DNA of 64,000 bases, taken from Guyparkeria hydrothermalis. GTDB lineage: Bacteria > Pseudomonadota > Gammaproteobacteria > Halothiobacillales > Halothiobacillaceae. The translations under genes and the position numbers were made by a program. The notes beneath the pieces were generated by a model that was not told where the DNA came from, did no database searches, and saw only the letters and a program-made list of their open reading frames with translations. Within the stretch, counting starts at the first letter, position 1, and each line of letters opens with the position of its first letter. The DNA is taken from NCBI RefSeq assembly GCF_023555385.1, contig NZ_JAJSED010000001.1, positions 1,833,501 to 1,897,500 of the forward strand, given 5' to 3'. This document shows positions 16,534-24,072 of this stretch, piece by piece.

Positions 16534-17222
16534 CGGACGCCGCCCTCGAACGCGTGCAGATGGAGCCAGCCTGGCGCGACGCGCTCGCCCCCGTGCTGCT
16601 CGATCAGCCCATGCAGCAGCTGCGCGAGCGGCTACTCGAACAGGGCAAAAGCGGCACGGTGATTCATCCCAAGCCCGACGAGTGGTTTCGCGCCTTCAAC
16701 CACACCCCACTCGACCAGGTGCGGGTGGTGATCCTCGGCCAGGATCCGTATCCCACGCCGGGGCACGCCAACGGCCTGTGCTTCTCGGTGCGCCCGGACG
16801 TTCGCCCGCTGCCGAAATCCCTGCTGAACATCTTCAAGGAGCTCGAGAGCGATCTCGGCATCCAGAACCGCAACGGCGATCTCACTCCCTGGGCCGACCA
16901 GGGTGTGCTGCTGCTCAATGCCGTGCTCACGGTCGCCTCCGGCCAGCCGGCCTCGCACCAGGGCATGGGCTGGGAGGCGCTGACCGATCACGCCATCCGC
17001 GTGCTCGCCGAGCAGCCGCGGCCGATCGTGTTCGTCTTCTGGGGCGCGCAGGCGCAGAAGAAGGCCGCGCACGTCCATCGCCCCGAGCATCTCGTCATCA
17101 AGAGCCCGCACCCATCGCCGCTGTCCGCCTATCGCGGCTTTTTCGGCTCCAAACCGTTCTCGCGCATCAACGCGTTTCTCGAGTCCCACGACCTTGCCCC
17201 GATCGACTGGCGTACCGGCTGA
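16530..17222 (+). CDS. ung: Uracil-DNA glycosylase
   Basis: Ung removes uracil from DNA in base excision repair. The 230-residue product contains the catalytic water-activating motif GQDPYPTPGHANGLCFSV, the LLLNAVLTV strand, and the DNA-intercalation loop HPSPLSAYRGFFG. The open frame extends upstream through pdxH, but the ATG at 16530 overlapping the pdxH stop (ATGA) fits family length. It is followed by the convergent RES toxin gene only 17 bases away. Confidence 0.97.
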   Translation: MTDAALERVQMEPAWRDALAPVLLDQPMQQLRERLLEQGKSGTVIHPKPDEWFRAFNHTPLDQVRVVILGQDPYPTPGHANGLCFSVRPDVRPLPKSLLNIFKELESDLGIQNRNGDLTPWADQGVLLLNAVLTVASGQPASHQGMGWEALTDHAIRVLAEQPRPIVFVFWGAQAQKKAAHVHRPEHLVIKSPHPSPLSAYRGFFGSKPFSRINAFLESHDLAPIDWRTG

Positions 17223-17239
17223 ACGCTCCCCTCGCGGGG

Positions 17240-17992
17240 TCAGGTGGCGGGTTGCGGCAGGCGGCCGTCGATCAGGAAAGTCGCGGCGGGAAACCGTTCG
17301 ATCCGCCGGCTGGCGGGATGCAGGAAGGTCACCTGTTCGTCGCCCACCTCGCACAGCCACTGCTCCTGCCCGGTCGGGGCACGGGAGGAAAGCGCCGTCG
17401 GTTCGAACAGGCCGACATTGATGCCGCCCTGCGGGTCGCGTGCCGAGTGAAACTCGAACGCCAGCACGACGGCCTCCCGCATGGCGCTGCCCAGCGCCTG
17501 GGTGGGGGCGTAGTCGGCGGGATCGGTCAGGATCGCGCGTTTCTCGTTGCAGGGTGACCGATGCAGCCGCAGGCCCCGGCGGGCGCGGTAGTTCGCTCGG
17601 AACAGGGTGTGGCGGCTGCGGATCGGTGCGGCGGGCGGGGTCTCCATGCCGGAGCGGAAGACCAGCCGGTAATAGGCAGCCTCGGCAAGGGTGGCTTCGG
17701 CCGACAGCGAGCCGTAGAGAATGGACGGCTCGTATCGGTGCCCGAAGCGCGAGCCGTGGCGCAGCGGCGGGTAGCGGAACGGCGTCATCAACAGGTAGTG
17801 CAGTCCCTCGCTGCCCGGCCGGGGTGGCGGCTTCGCCGTATCCAGCATGTCCTCGAGCAGGCCCTGTTCCTCGAGGGTATCCACCAGGCCGGTCGTCGCC
17901 ACCTGCTCCTGGCTCTCGACGATGCGCGTCAGCGTGCCGTCGACGGGCTCCATGTGTCCTTCGAGCCCGCACTCTTCCCAGAGATTCCGCAC
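17240..17992 (-). CDS. RES-domain toxin (predicted NAD+-consuming)
   Basis: The 250-residue protein has a RES domain named for conserved Arg, Glu and Ser. Visible are the arginine-rich RYPPLRHGSRFG, LYGSLSAEATLAEAAYYRL with the conserved Tyr and Glu, and a later FEFHSARD. RES toxins such as MbcT phosphorolyse NAD+ and others ADP-ribosylate, so cell intoxication by NAD+ loss is the expected role. The gene begins three bases after the Xre/MbcA-type antitoxin gene, the usual antitoxin-first order. It is convergent with ung. Confidence 0.85.
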   Translation of the reverse strand: MRNLWEECGLEGHMEPVDGTLTRIVESQEQVATTGLVDTLEEQGLLEDMLDTAKPPPRPGSEGLHYLLMTPFRYPPLRHGSRFGHRYEPSILYGSLSAEATLAEAAYYRLVFRSGMETPPAAPIRSRHTLFRANYRARRGLRLHRSPCNEKRAILTDPADYAPTQALGSAMREAVVLAFEFHSARDPQGGINVGLFEPTALSSRAPTGQEQWLCEVGDEQVTFLHPASRRIERFPAATFLIDGRLPQPAT

Positions 17993-17995
17993 CGA

Positions 17996-18364
17996 TCAGA
18001 CCTTGCCGCGAATCGCGTCCAGGTAATCGCAGACGTGCACCAGGCCGGCCACCGATAGCACCTGCTCTGCCGGGGTGCCGCCGGTATGCCGGTTGGGTGT
18101 GTGCATCCAGTGCTTCATCTGCTCCTCGTTGCCGTCCATCAGTGCGTAAAGGCTGCGGTAGCAGCGGACGAGCAGCAGGGCCAGCTGGCCGTTCTGGCTT
18201 TCCGGGTCCACGCCCGAGCGGCTGATCGTCGTGCGGTTCTTGCCGACGATCCGGCCGATCAGGGTCTGGCTCAGGCCGAGCCCGCGCCCGGCGTTGAGCA
18301 GGGCCTTGGCCAGCACCATGGCCTTGTCTTTCGAGGCGTTGTTGGGGGCGACGGCGAGGGTCAT
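17996..18364 (-). CDS. MbcA/ParS/Xre-type antitoxin
   Basis: The 122-residue protein pairs an Xre-like helix-turn-helix (about residues 25-50, GLGLSQTLIGRIVGKNRTTISR) with the C-terminal DUF2384/MbcA toxin-binding region (AGLVHVCDYLDAIRGKV). It should neutralise the RES toxin and repress its own operon. The start at 18364 has AGGAG upstream. Directly in front lie a plausible promoter and an inverted repeat. Confidence 0.87.
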   Translation of the reverse strand: MTLAVAPNNASKDKAMVLAKALLNAGRGLGLSQTLIGRIVGKNRTTISRSGVDPESQNGQLALLLVRCYRSLYALMDGNEEQMKHWMHTPNRHTGGTPAEQVLSVAGLVHVCDYLDAIRGKV

Positions 18365-18378
18365 GTCGCGACTCCTGT

Positions 18379-18420
18379 GTTGCGTACCTCAACGATAGGC
18401 TCGAATGTGTGCATATGCAA
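18379..18420 (-). promoter_or_regulatory. Candidate promoter/operator of the RES-Xre operon
   Basis: On the minus strand TTGCAT (18420-18415) and TATCGT (18397-18392) are separated by 17 bases, a usable sigma-70 spacing. Just downstream, an interrupted inverted repeat GTTG-N7-CAAC (18379-18393) overlaps the -10 region and would suit autorepression by the antitoxin. A palindrome GCATATGC covers the -35. All of this is by eye. Confidence 0.4.
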
Positions 18421-18470
18421 CAAACGAGGCATGGTTGCAGCGTATGCCCGCCACGCTGCTGTCGCGAGGG

Positions 18471-19142
18471 TCACAGCAGCCCGCGTTCGGCCATCGAGAT
18501 GCAGGGGCGCCCCACCACCACGTGGTCCAGCAGGCGTACGTCGATCAGGTTGAGCGCATCGCGCAATCGTTCGGTCAGGCGTCGGTCCGCCGAACTGGGC
18601 TCGGCCACGCCGGAGGGATGGTTGTGGGCGAGGATTACCGCCGCGGCGTTGTGCCGCATCACGGCGCGCACCACCTCGCGCGGGTGGACGGCGGCCTGGT
18701 CGATGGTGCCGAAGAACAGCCGCTCGAAGGCCAGCACCCGGTGGCGGTTGTCCAGGTACAGCACGCCGAAGACCTCCTGGGTTTCGCCGTCGAGCTCGGC
18801 CTGCAGAAAGCGGAACACCGCCTGCGGGCTGGCGATGTCCGGTCCGACGCGCAGCTCTTCGGCGAAGTGGCGCCGGGCGAGCTCGAGCACCGCCTGCAGC
18901 TGGCAGAACTTGGCATCCCCCAGCCCGCGGGCGCGCCCGAAATCGGCGCGTGAGGCGTTGAGCAGCGCACTGATCGAGCCGAAGTGCGACAAGAGATCGC
19001 GGGCGAGATCGACCGCCGAACGGCCGGTCACCCCGGTGCGCAGGAAGATCGCCAGCAGTTCGGCGTCGGAGAGGCTCGCTGGCCCTCGGGCCAGCAGGCG
19101 TTCGCGTGGCCGCTCGGTCGTCGGCCAGTCGGTGATGGGCAT
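18471..19142 (-). CDS. radC: RadC family (JAB/MPN+) protein
   Basis: The 223-residue protein has the RadC layout: an N-terminal UPF0758 helix-hairpin-helix region ([25 protein letters not shown], then [19 protein letters not shown]) and a C-terminal JAB/MPN+ metallo-domain with [18 protein letters not shown], the HxH-x7-S-x2-D zinc motif. RadC was once linked to DNA repair, but its real role is unsettled. I chose the ATG at 19142 because [17 protein letters not shown] is the typical start. It lies 46 bases downstream of hvfC on the same strand. Confidence 0.95.
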   Translation of the reverse strand: MPITDWPTTERPRERLLARGPASLSDAELLAIFLRTGVTGRSAVDLARDLLSHFGSISALLNASRADFGRARGLGDAKFCQLQAVLELARRHFAEELRVGPDIASPQAVFRFLQAELDGETQEVFGVLYLDNRHRVLAFERLFFGTIDQAAVHPREVVRAVMRHNAAAVILAHNHPSGVAEPSSADRRLTERLRDALNLIDVRLLDHVVVGRPCISMAERGLL

Positions 19143-19188
19143 GGTGATTCCCTCCCTGGAATCGTCATGACGGGTTGATGGTGTTCGT

Positions 19189-20040
19189 TCAGCCGGGCGG
19201 GCGTGCCCCCAGCAGGATGCCCTGTGCGCGCCACTGTTCCAGCTGCTCGGCAGCAAAGCCGGCAAGTTCCTCGACCGGCCGGCCGAAGGTCTCGGCCAGC
19301 TGCGCGACTATCTCGCGGCCGGTCTGGCCATCGGCCTCGGTCAGTGCCAGCAGCAGTTGGGCGCTGCCGGGCGTGAGGTTCAGGGCGAACGGCGCGCCGT
19401 GTGCGTCGCGATGCAGGGCGAGGTGGTGCATGCCCGCCGGCGAGATCTCGGGTGTCTTGCCGGCCTCGAGCGTCGCGGCGATCCGGTCGACCGGGTAGGC
19501 GGTCATCATCAGGCGGGCCAGCGAGGAGACCACGGGCTGACCAGCGAGCAAGTCGCCGGCTGGGTCGAGGTCGGTCGGGGCGGGCGCGGCGTCCTCGGCC
19601 ATCAGCTCGAAGCGTGCCAGTTCGTAGGCGGCCAGCTCGCGCTGCCAGTCGGCGAGTCCGGGGCTTTCCTGCAGGAAGGCGAGGAATTCGCCCGGCAGGT
19701 CGCGCAGGATCGGCGAGTGGGCCGGGTGGTTGCGGAAGAATGGCCGGGTCAGTCCCTGCCAGGCGGCATCGTCGAGGCTCGCGCGCAGCGCCGGGAAGGC
19801 GTTCTCCAGCGTGCCGTCGATGTTGTTGAAGAACAGTTTCGCGTACCAGGCCATTCGCTCGGGCTTGCTGCCCGGGGGGGGCGGGTTGGCCTCGGGGTCC
19901 CGGACGTAGCGGGTGAAGGCCTCCTGCGTCGCGCGGAAATCACCCACCGGGTTCCTCGACAAACCTACTGCGCCGTCCGATTGCGGCGTCGCGTGCTCGT
20001 TCGCTCCTCGCCTATCTGCCCGATATGTCTCGTCGCTCAC
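19189..20040 (-). CDS. HvfC/BufC-type DUF2063 RiPP maturation partner
   Basis: The 283-residue protein contains the DUF2063 domain (about residues 35-135), seen as [16 protein letters not shown] and [28 protein letters not shown]-terminal winged-helix-like portion ([26 protein letters not shown]) follows. Proteins of this type bind the precursor leader and the MNIO enzyme in copper-binding RiPP (HvfA/bufferin) clusters. It follows hvfB by 57 bases on the same strand. The first ~30 residues are not conserved-looking, so the true start may lie slightly inside. Confidence 0.85.
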   Translation of the reverse strand: MSDETYRADRRGANEHATPQSDGAVGLSRNPVGDFRATQEAFTRYVRDPEANPPPPGSKPERMAWYAKLFFNNIDGTLENAFPALRASLDDAAWQGLTRPFFRNHPAHSPILRDLPGEFLAFLQESPGLADWQRELAAYELARFELMAEDAAPAPTDLDPAGDLLAGQPVVSSLARLMMTAYPVDRIAATLEAGKTPEISPAGMHHLALHRDAHGAPFALNLTPGSAQLLLALTEADGQTGREIVAQLAETFGRPVEELAGFAAEQLEQWRAQGILLGARPPG

Positions 20041-20097
20041 TGCGCGGCTCCTTGCACTTGGACGTGCTCGCGACGGTTTTCGAGGAACCCGGCCATG

Positions 20098-20955
20098 TCA
20101 GGCCGCCTTGCTGCCCAGCGCCCGCCCGGCGGCGCGGCGGATCTGCGCGACCTCGCCCATCAGCTCGTCGAGCGGCGGGATGTCGAAGTCGCGTTCCAGC
20201 AGCGTCGGCACCGGGCCGACGTGGCGGTAGGTGTGCTCGAGCAGGTCCCACACCGGCGCGCTGACCGGTGCGCCGTGGCTATCGATGATCAGGTCTTCCT
20301 CGACCTGGTGGTGCCCGGCCACGTGCAGGTAGCGCACCCGCTCGGCGGGCATGGCGTCGATGAAGGCATACGGGTCGTAGCCGTGATTGACGCTGTTGAC
20401 GAACACGTTGTTGACGTCGAGCAGCAGGTCGCAGCCCGAGCGCTCGAGGATTTTCAGGATGAACGTCCGCTCGTCCATGGTGGATTCCACCGGCGAGTAG
20501 TAGGAGACGTTCTCCAGCACCAGCCGGCGGCCGAGGCGCTGCTGCACGGTGTCGATGCGCGCGACGACGTGATCGATCGCCTCCTCGGTGAAGGGGATCG
20601 GCATCAGGTCGTAGAGGTGCGCGTTGTCCGAGCAGAACGACAGGTGCTCGCTGTAGAGTGCTGGCCGGTACTCGTCGAGGAACTCGCCCACGGCATCGAC
20701 GAAGTCTAGGTCCAGCTCGGCCGGGCCGCCGATCGACAGCGACAGGCCGTGGGTATAGAGCGGGTAGTCCTCGAGCAGGGCCTTGAAGCGCTCCTTGATT
20801 GGTCCGCCGAAGCGCAGCCAGTTCTCGGGGGCGACCTCGAGGAAGTCGACGTCGGGGCGTTGTTCCTCGATCTCGCGCATGAGCGGACCGCGGCGCAGGC
20901 CGATACCGACGGGAACGTGTTGCGTAACGCTGGGGCTGGCGGATTGGGGGCTCAT
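20098..20955 (-). CDS. HvfB/BufB MNIO family (DUF692) RiPP-modifying oxidase
   Basis: This 285-residue TIM-barrel enzyme belongs to the DUF692 multinuclear non-heme iron oxidase (MNIO) family. It shows VGIGLRRGPLMREI, FLEVAPENWLRFGG, YTHGLSLSIGG, SEHLSFC, ENVSYYSP, LLLDVNNVFVNSVNHGYDP and LHVAGHHQ, which supply the His, Asp, Glu and Asn metal ligands. Family members convert precursor cysteines into oxazolone/thioamide or thiooxazole groups that bind copper. It lies between hvfA upstream and hvfC downstream, so the substrate is probably the small two-cysteine protein encoded at 21087-21308. Confidence 0.92.
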   Translation of the reverse strand: MSPQSASPSVTQHVPVGIGLRRGPLMREIEEQRPDVDFLEVAPENWLRFGGPIKERFKALLEDYPLYTHGLSLSIGGPAELDLDFVDAVGEFLDEYRPALYSEHLSFCSDNAHLYDLMPIPFTEEAIDHVVARIDTVQQRLGRRLVLENVSYYSPVESTMDERTFILKILERSGCDLLLDVNNVFVNSVNHGYDPYAFIDAMPAERVRYLHVAGHHQVEEDLIIDSHGAPVSAPVWDLLEHTYRHVGPVPTLLERDFDIPPLDELMGEVAQIRRAAGRALGSKAA

Positions 20956-21015
20956 GGCAGGCCTCCCGGAGCGCTGGATGACCGTCGGCTTGGGGCCGCC
21001 GGTCGGGAATCATTG

Positions 21016-21038
21016 GCCGCCGGCGGGGTGCCGGCGGC
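21016..21038 (-). terminator. Intercistronic hairpin between hvfA and hvfB
   Basis: A perfect 9-base stem (GCCGCCGGC with GCCGGCGGC) closes a 5-base loop in the 131-base gap between precursor and enzyme genes. It lacks a U-tract, so it is more likely a processing or mRNA-stabilising element, or a weak attenuator, that makes the precursor more abundant than the enzymes. Confidence 0.5.
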
Positions 21039-21086
21039 TGTCAGTCAGGGCATCGGCCACTGAGAGCCGATGTCGCTGCGACGGGT

Positions 21087-21308
21087 TCAGGACGCGTCCT
21101 TTTCCTCGTCGCCGCCCTTTTCCTCTTCCATGCTGCTGCCGCACTGGCCGGCACCGCAGGCCATCTCCGCGGTCTGGAAGGTGCCCGCGTGGGTGGACTC
21201 GGAGGCGAACGGGTTGCCGTTGCCTGCGGCCATGGCCGAGGAGCCGGCGATCGCGGTTGCCAGGGCAGTGGATCCGATCAGCAGGTGCTTCTTGGATTGC
21301 GATTTCAT
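21087..21308 (-). CDS. HvfA-like small exported RiPP precursor with two core cysteines
   Basis: The 73-residue product has a long signal peptide ending near residue 27 (SSAMAAG). A short mature region follows, with CGAGQCG at residues 51-57 and a very acidic tail (EEEKGGDEEKDAS). HvfA-family precursors usually carry several EGKCG-like repeats; here only one pair of cysteines (51 and 56) exists. Being directly upstream of hvfB and hvfC it is their likely substrate, to be exported to the periplasm as a copper ligand. AGGAGG precedes the start codon, so translation should be strong. Confidence 0.82.
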   Translation of the reverse strand: MKSQSKKHLLIGSTALATAIAGSSAMAAGNGNPFASESTHAGTFQTAEMACGAGQCGSSMEEEKGGDEEKDAS

Positions 21309-21334
21309 CGGTCAGGTCCTCCTGATAAGGGTTC

Positions 21335-21378
21335 ACGCGGTCGAACCGCGTCGATATATACGACAGCCAACTGGGCTG
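21335..21378 (-). promoter_or_regulatory. Candidate hvfA promoter with two dyads
   Basis: A perfect 17-base palindrome ACGCGGTCGAACCGCGT (21335-21351) lies next to TATATA on the minus strand (21360-21355), which could be a -10. A second dyad CAGCC-N5-GGCTG (21364-21378) sits just upstream. There is no sigma-70 -35 at 17 bases. GAAACC at 16 bases from GTCG is faintly ECF-like, which is only a suggestion. The dyads could be operators for a metal or stress regulator. Confidence 0.35.
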
Positions 21379-21448
21379 ACGGTTTCGGGATCATGCCTCA
21401 AACCGACACGCAAATACCAGAGTTTTTTGCTGGGATTTGGTAGCCAAT

Positions 21449-22066
21449 TCAGGTGGTTGGTGATTCCTCGGTAGCGAGGTCGCGCCGGGGCTGGTCGATG
21501 CCGTCGGTGCAGACCTCGAGGGTCGGGTCGTCGATGCAGCGCTCGGCGGCCTCGAGGCGCTGTTCGAGGTATTGCGGATAGAAGTCCGGCACCGTCACGC
21601 CCTTGAGCTCGTCGACCACCTGTTTGCCGTTCGGGCCAAAGAACATCACCTGCGGCACCAGCTGCACGCCCTGCAGGCGGGCGAACTCGACCGGGGTGTA
21701 CGACACGCCCTGCCACTGGATCTCCGGGCTGGGCGAGTCGATCTCCACGCGCCGGATGATCAGGCGATCGTGGTAGGCCTCGTCCTCGGCCATCGTCTGC
21801 AGGAATTCCTCGTCCACCGTCTGGCAGTAGCTGCAGTAGGTGGCGTGGAAGAACAGCAGCATGGGGATCTGACGCTCTTGCAGGAGCTCGAGGTCGGCGG
21901 AGACGTCGCGCAGGTCATCCATCATCAGTACGGCGTTGTCTGCCGGCGGTGCCTCCTCCTCGGCCTGACTGGGCGGGGTGGCCATGCCGAGCAGGAACAT
22001 CGGGGCCATCGGGACCAGCAGGAGTGCGGCGAGTCGGGTCGGTTTGATGTGGAACATGGCAAGCAC
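21449..22066 (-). CDS. Exported thioredoxin-fold protein with CxxC motif
   Basis: The ~205-residue protein has an N-terminal signal sequence (LAALLLVPMAPMFLLGMATPPSQAEEE) and a thioredoxin-like domain. HATYCSYCQTVDEEF gives a redox CxxC near residue 75, and VQLVPQVMFFGPNGKQV holds the cis-proline. The C-terminus has two more cysteines (ERCIDDPTLEVC). It resembles periplasmic SoxW-like or generic thioredoxin-fold proteins; the partner is unknown. A GTG at 22066 with GGAGA five bases upstream is the better start, and an ATG three codons on (22057) is the alternative. A stem-loop at 21411-21439 lies just after the stop and may end the transcript before hvfA. Confidence 0.82.
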   Translation of the reverse strand: MLAMFHIKPTRLAALLLVPMAPMFLLGMATPPSQAEEEAPPADNAVLMMDDLRDVSADLELLQERQIPMLLFFHATYCSYCQTVDEEFLQTMAEDEAYHDRLIIRRVEIDSPSPEIQWQGVSYTPVEFARLQGVQLVPQVMFFGPNGKQVVDELKGVTVPDFYPQYLEQRLEAAERCIDDPTLEVCTDGIDQPRRDLATEESPTT

Positions 22067-22238
22067 GGGTGTCTCCGAAATGGGTGGAGCGATTGTATGC
22101 GTTTTGGACCATGCGTTGCTCGCCCGGTTCCGGTCCGGTTCGTGTTCGCGCGCGGTATCTCGGGTTACCATGGCGCTCATTTCGCGATGGTCCCGGCAGC
22201 GTTCGGGCCTTCCGGTTCCAGAACAACGAGGATGACAG

Positions 22239-23207
22239 ATGAGCAAGGCATTTTCCGAGGGCCGCGTGCTGCGGATCGCGACCCGGGCCAGCCTGTTGGC
22301 GCTGTGGCAGGCCGAGTTCGTGGCCGCCGAGCTGAAGAAGCGCAACCCGGGGCTCGAGGTCGAGCTGGTGAAGATGACCACCCGCGGCGACCAGCTGCTG
22401 GACAGCCCGCTGTCGAAGATCGGCGGCAAGGCGCTGTTCGTCAAGGAGCTCGAGGTCGCCATGCTCGAGGACCGGGCCGACATCGCCGTGCACTCGATGA
22501 AGGACGTGCCGATGCAGTTCCCGGACGGCCTGGAGCTGATCGCCATTCTCGAGGGCGACGACCCGCATGACGCCTACGTCTCCAACAAGTACGGCAACCT
22601 CGACGAGATGCCGGCCGGGTCCGTCGTCGGCACCTCCAGCCTGCGTCGCGAGACCCAGGTGCGCGAGCGGTTCCCCGAGCTCGAGGTCAAGACCCTGCGC
22701 GGCAATATCCACACCCGCCTGCGCAAGCTCGACGACGGCGAGTACGACGCCATCATCCTCGCCGCCTCGGGCCTCAAGCGCGCCGAGCTGGCCGACCGCA
22801 TCACGCATCGCCTGACCGCCGAGGAGTCGCTGCCGGCCATGGGCCAGGGCGCGCTCGGCATCGAGGCGCGCAGCGACGATGCCGACGTGCACGCACTGAT
22901 CGATCCGCTGATCGACAAGGACACCACCACCCGCGTGACCGCCGAGCGGGCATTCAACACGCGCCTGAACGGCGGCTGCCAGGTGCCGATCGGCGGGCAT
23001 GCCCTGCTGGTCGAGGACGATCAGCTCTGGCTGCGCGGACTGGTCGGCCGACCGGACGGTTCCGAGACGCTGCGCGACGAGATCACGGGGCCGCGCGATG
23101 AGGCAGAGGCGCTGGGCATCGAGCTGGCCGAGCGGGTCCTGCGTGCCGGCGCTGACAAGATCCTCGCCGAAGTGGGCATCGAGACCGAGGCCCCGAGCCG
23201 GGACTGA
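22239..23207 (+). CDS. hemC: Porphobilinogen deaminase (hydroxymethylbilane synthase)
   Basis: HemC joins four porphobilinogens into hydroxymethylbilane in tetrapyrrole synthesis. The 322-residue protein shows [15 protein letters not shown], the basic/acidic active-site strip ([23 protein letters not shown]), [10 protein letters not shown], and [13 protein letters not shown], whose cysteine carries the dipyrromethane cofactor. It starts the plus-strand hemC-hemD-hemX-hemY run, divergent from the thioredoxin gene across a 172-base gap in which I see no clear promoter. Confidence 0.97.
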   Translation: MSKAFSEGRVLRIATRASLLALWQAEFVAAELKKRNPGLEVELVKMTTRGDQLLDSPLSKIGGKALFVKELEVAMLEDRADIAVHSMKDVPMQFPDGLELIAILEGDDPHDAYVSNKYGNLDEMPAGSVVGTSSLRRETQVRERFPELEVKTLRGNIHTRLRKLDDGEYDAIILAASGLKRAELADRITHRLTAEESLPAMGQGALGIEARSDDADVHALIDPLIDKDTTTRVTAERAFNTRLNGGCQVPIGGHALLVEDDQLWLRGLVGRPDGSETLRDEITGPRDEAEALGIELAERVLRAGADKILAEVGIETEAPSRD

Positions 23208-23211
23208 CCCC

Positions 23212-24027
23212 GTGTCTGCGGCCGCCCTGCCAACCATCCGCGAGATCGTGCTCACGCGGCCCGAGGGCAGCAATGCCGAGCTGCGTGAGGCACTGACCGT
23301 GGCGCGTCCGGCCGATCTCGATGGTCCGGCGCCCGCCCTGACCACCGTGCCCCTGCTGGCGATCCGCGCGCTGGCCGGTGGAGGCGGGCTGCCGCAGGCG
23401 CTGGCGGCGATGCAGCCCGAGGACCTGGTGGTCTTCGTCAGCCCGCGCGCCGTGTCGGCCGCCGCCGAGGTGCAGTCGCTTGCCGACTGGCCGGCCCGAC
23501 ACGTTGCCGCCGTGGGTGAGGCCACCGGGCGGGCACTGGCCGAGGCGGGTCGCGAGGATGTCTTGCTGCCGGCGGGCTCCCAGGACAGCGAAGGGCTGCT
23601 CGAACGGCTGGAGGGGCTGTCGATGACCGGCCGTCGGGTGTGGATCATCCGCGGCGAAACTGGACGCGAACTGCTGGCCGAGGCACTGGCGGCACGCGGT
23701 GCCCGCCCGCACTTCGTTGCCGTCTATCGGCGGGAGTGCGCGCAGGCATCGGCGCCCGTGCCGGCCGGCGGTGACCGGCTCTGGATCGTTACCGCGCCGC
23801 AGGCCCTCGACTGCCTCGCGGCATTGGACTCGGCCAGCGATGGCGAGGCGTCCGGGCTGCTAGACTCCACCCTGCTGGTGATCAACGACCGGGCGCGCGA
23901 TCGGGCGCGGTCGCTGGGGTTTCGCGGGCCGGTCGCCCTGGCCGGCGGCCCGGCCCCGGCGACCCTCGCCCGGGCTGCCTGGAATCTGATCATCGAACGG
24001 CAATCGTCGCTGCGGGCCCGGCCCTGA
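23212..24027 (+). CDS. hemD: Uroporphyrinogen-III synthase
   Basis: HemD closes and inverts ring D of hydroxymethylbilane to uroporphyrinogen III. The 271-residue protein has the weakly conserved two-domain fold typical of HemD: VLTRPEGSNAEL at the N-terminus, LVVFVSPRAVSAA, VAAVGEATGRALAEAG, and late SLGFRGPVALAGGPAPATLARA. I chose the GTG at 23212, four bases after the hemC stop, because the frame's earlier ATG at 22999 lies deep inside hemC. Sequence conservation is low in this family, and position after hemC adds weight. Confidence 0.9.
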   Translation: MSAAALPTIREIVLTRPEGSNAELREALTVARPADLDGPAPALTTVPLLAIRALAGGGGLPQALAAMQPEDLVVFVSPRAVSAAAEVQSLADWPARHVAAVGEATGRALAEAGREDVLLPAGSQDSEGLLERLEGLSMTGRRVWIIRGETGRELLAEALAARGARPHFVAVYRRECAQASAPVPAGGDRLWIVTAPQALDCLAALDSASDGEASGLLDSTLLVINDRARDRARSLGFRGPVALAGGPAPATLARAAWNLIIERQSSLRARP

Positions 24028-24072
24028 TCCCTCTCGCCGGGTGGTCGACCGCACGCACACTGGGGACGCGCA

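Noticed and set aside
21360-21390. ECF-sigma promoter for hvfA (GAAACC-N16-GTCG)
   Set aside because: The match is weak and there is no ECF sigma or anti-sigma gene nearby; kept only as a remark in the promoter entry.
22999-23211. Upstream ATG for hemD inside hemC
   Set aside because: It would add 71 unconserved residues. The GTG four bases after hemC gives the typical HemD N-terminus.
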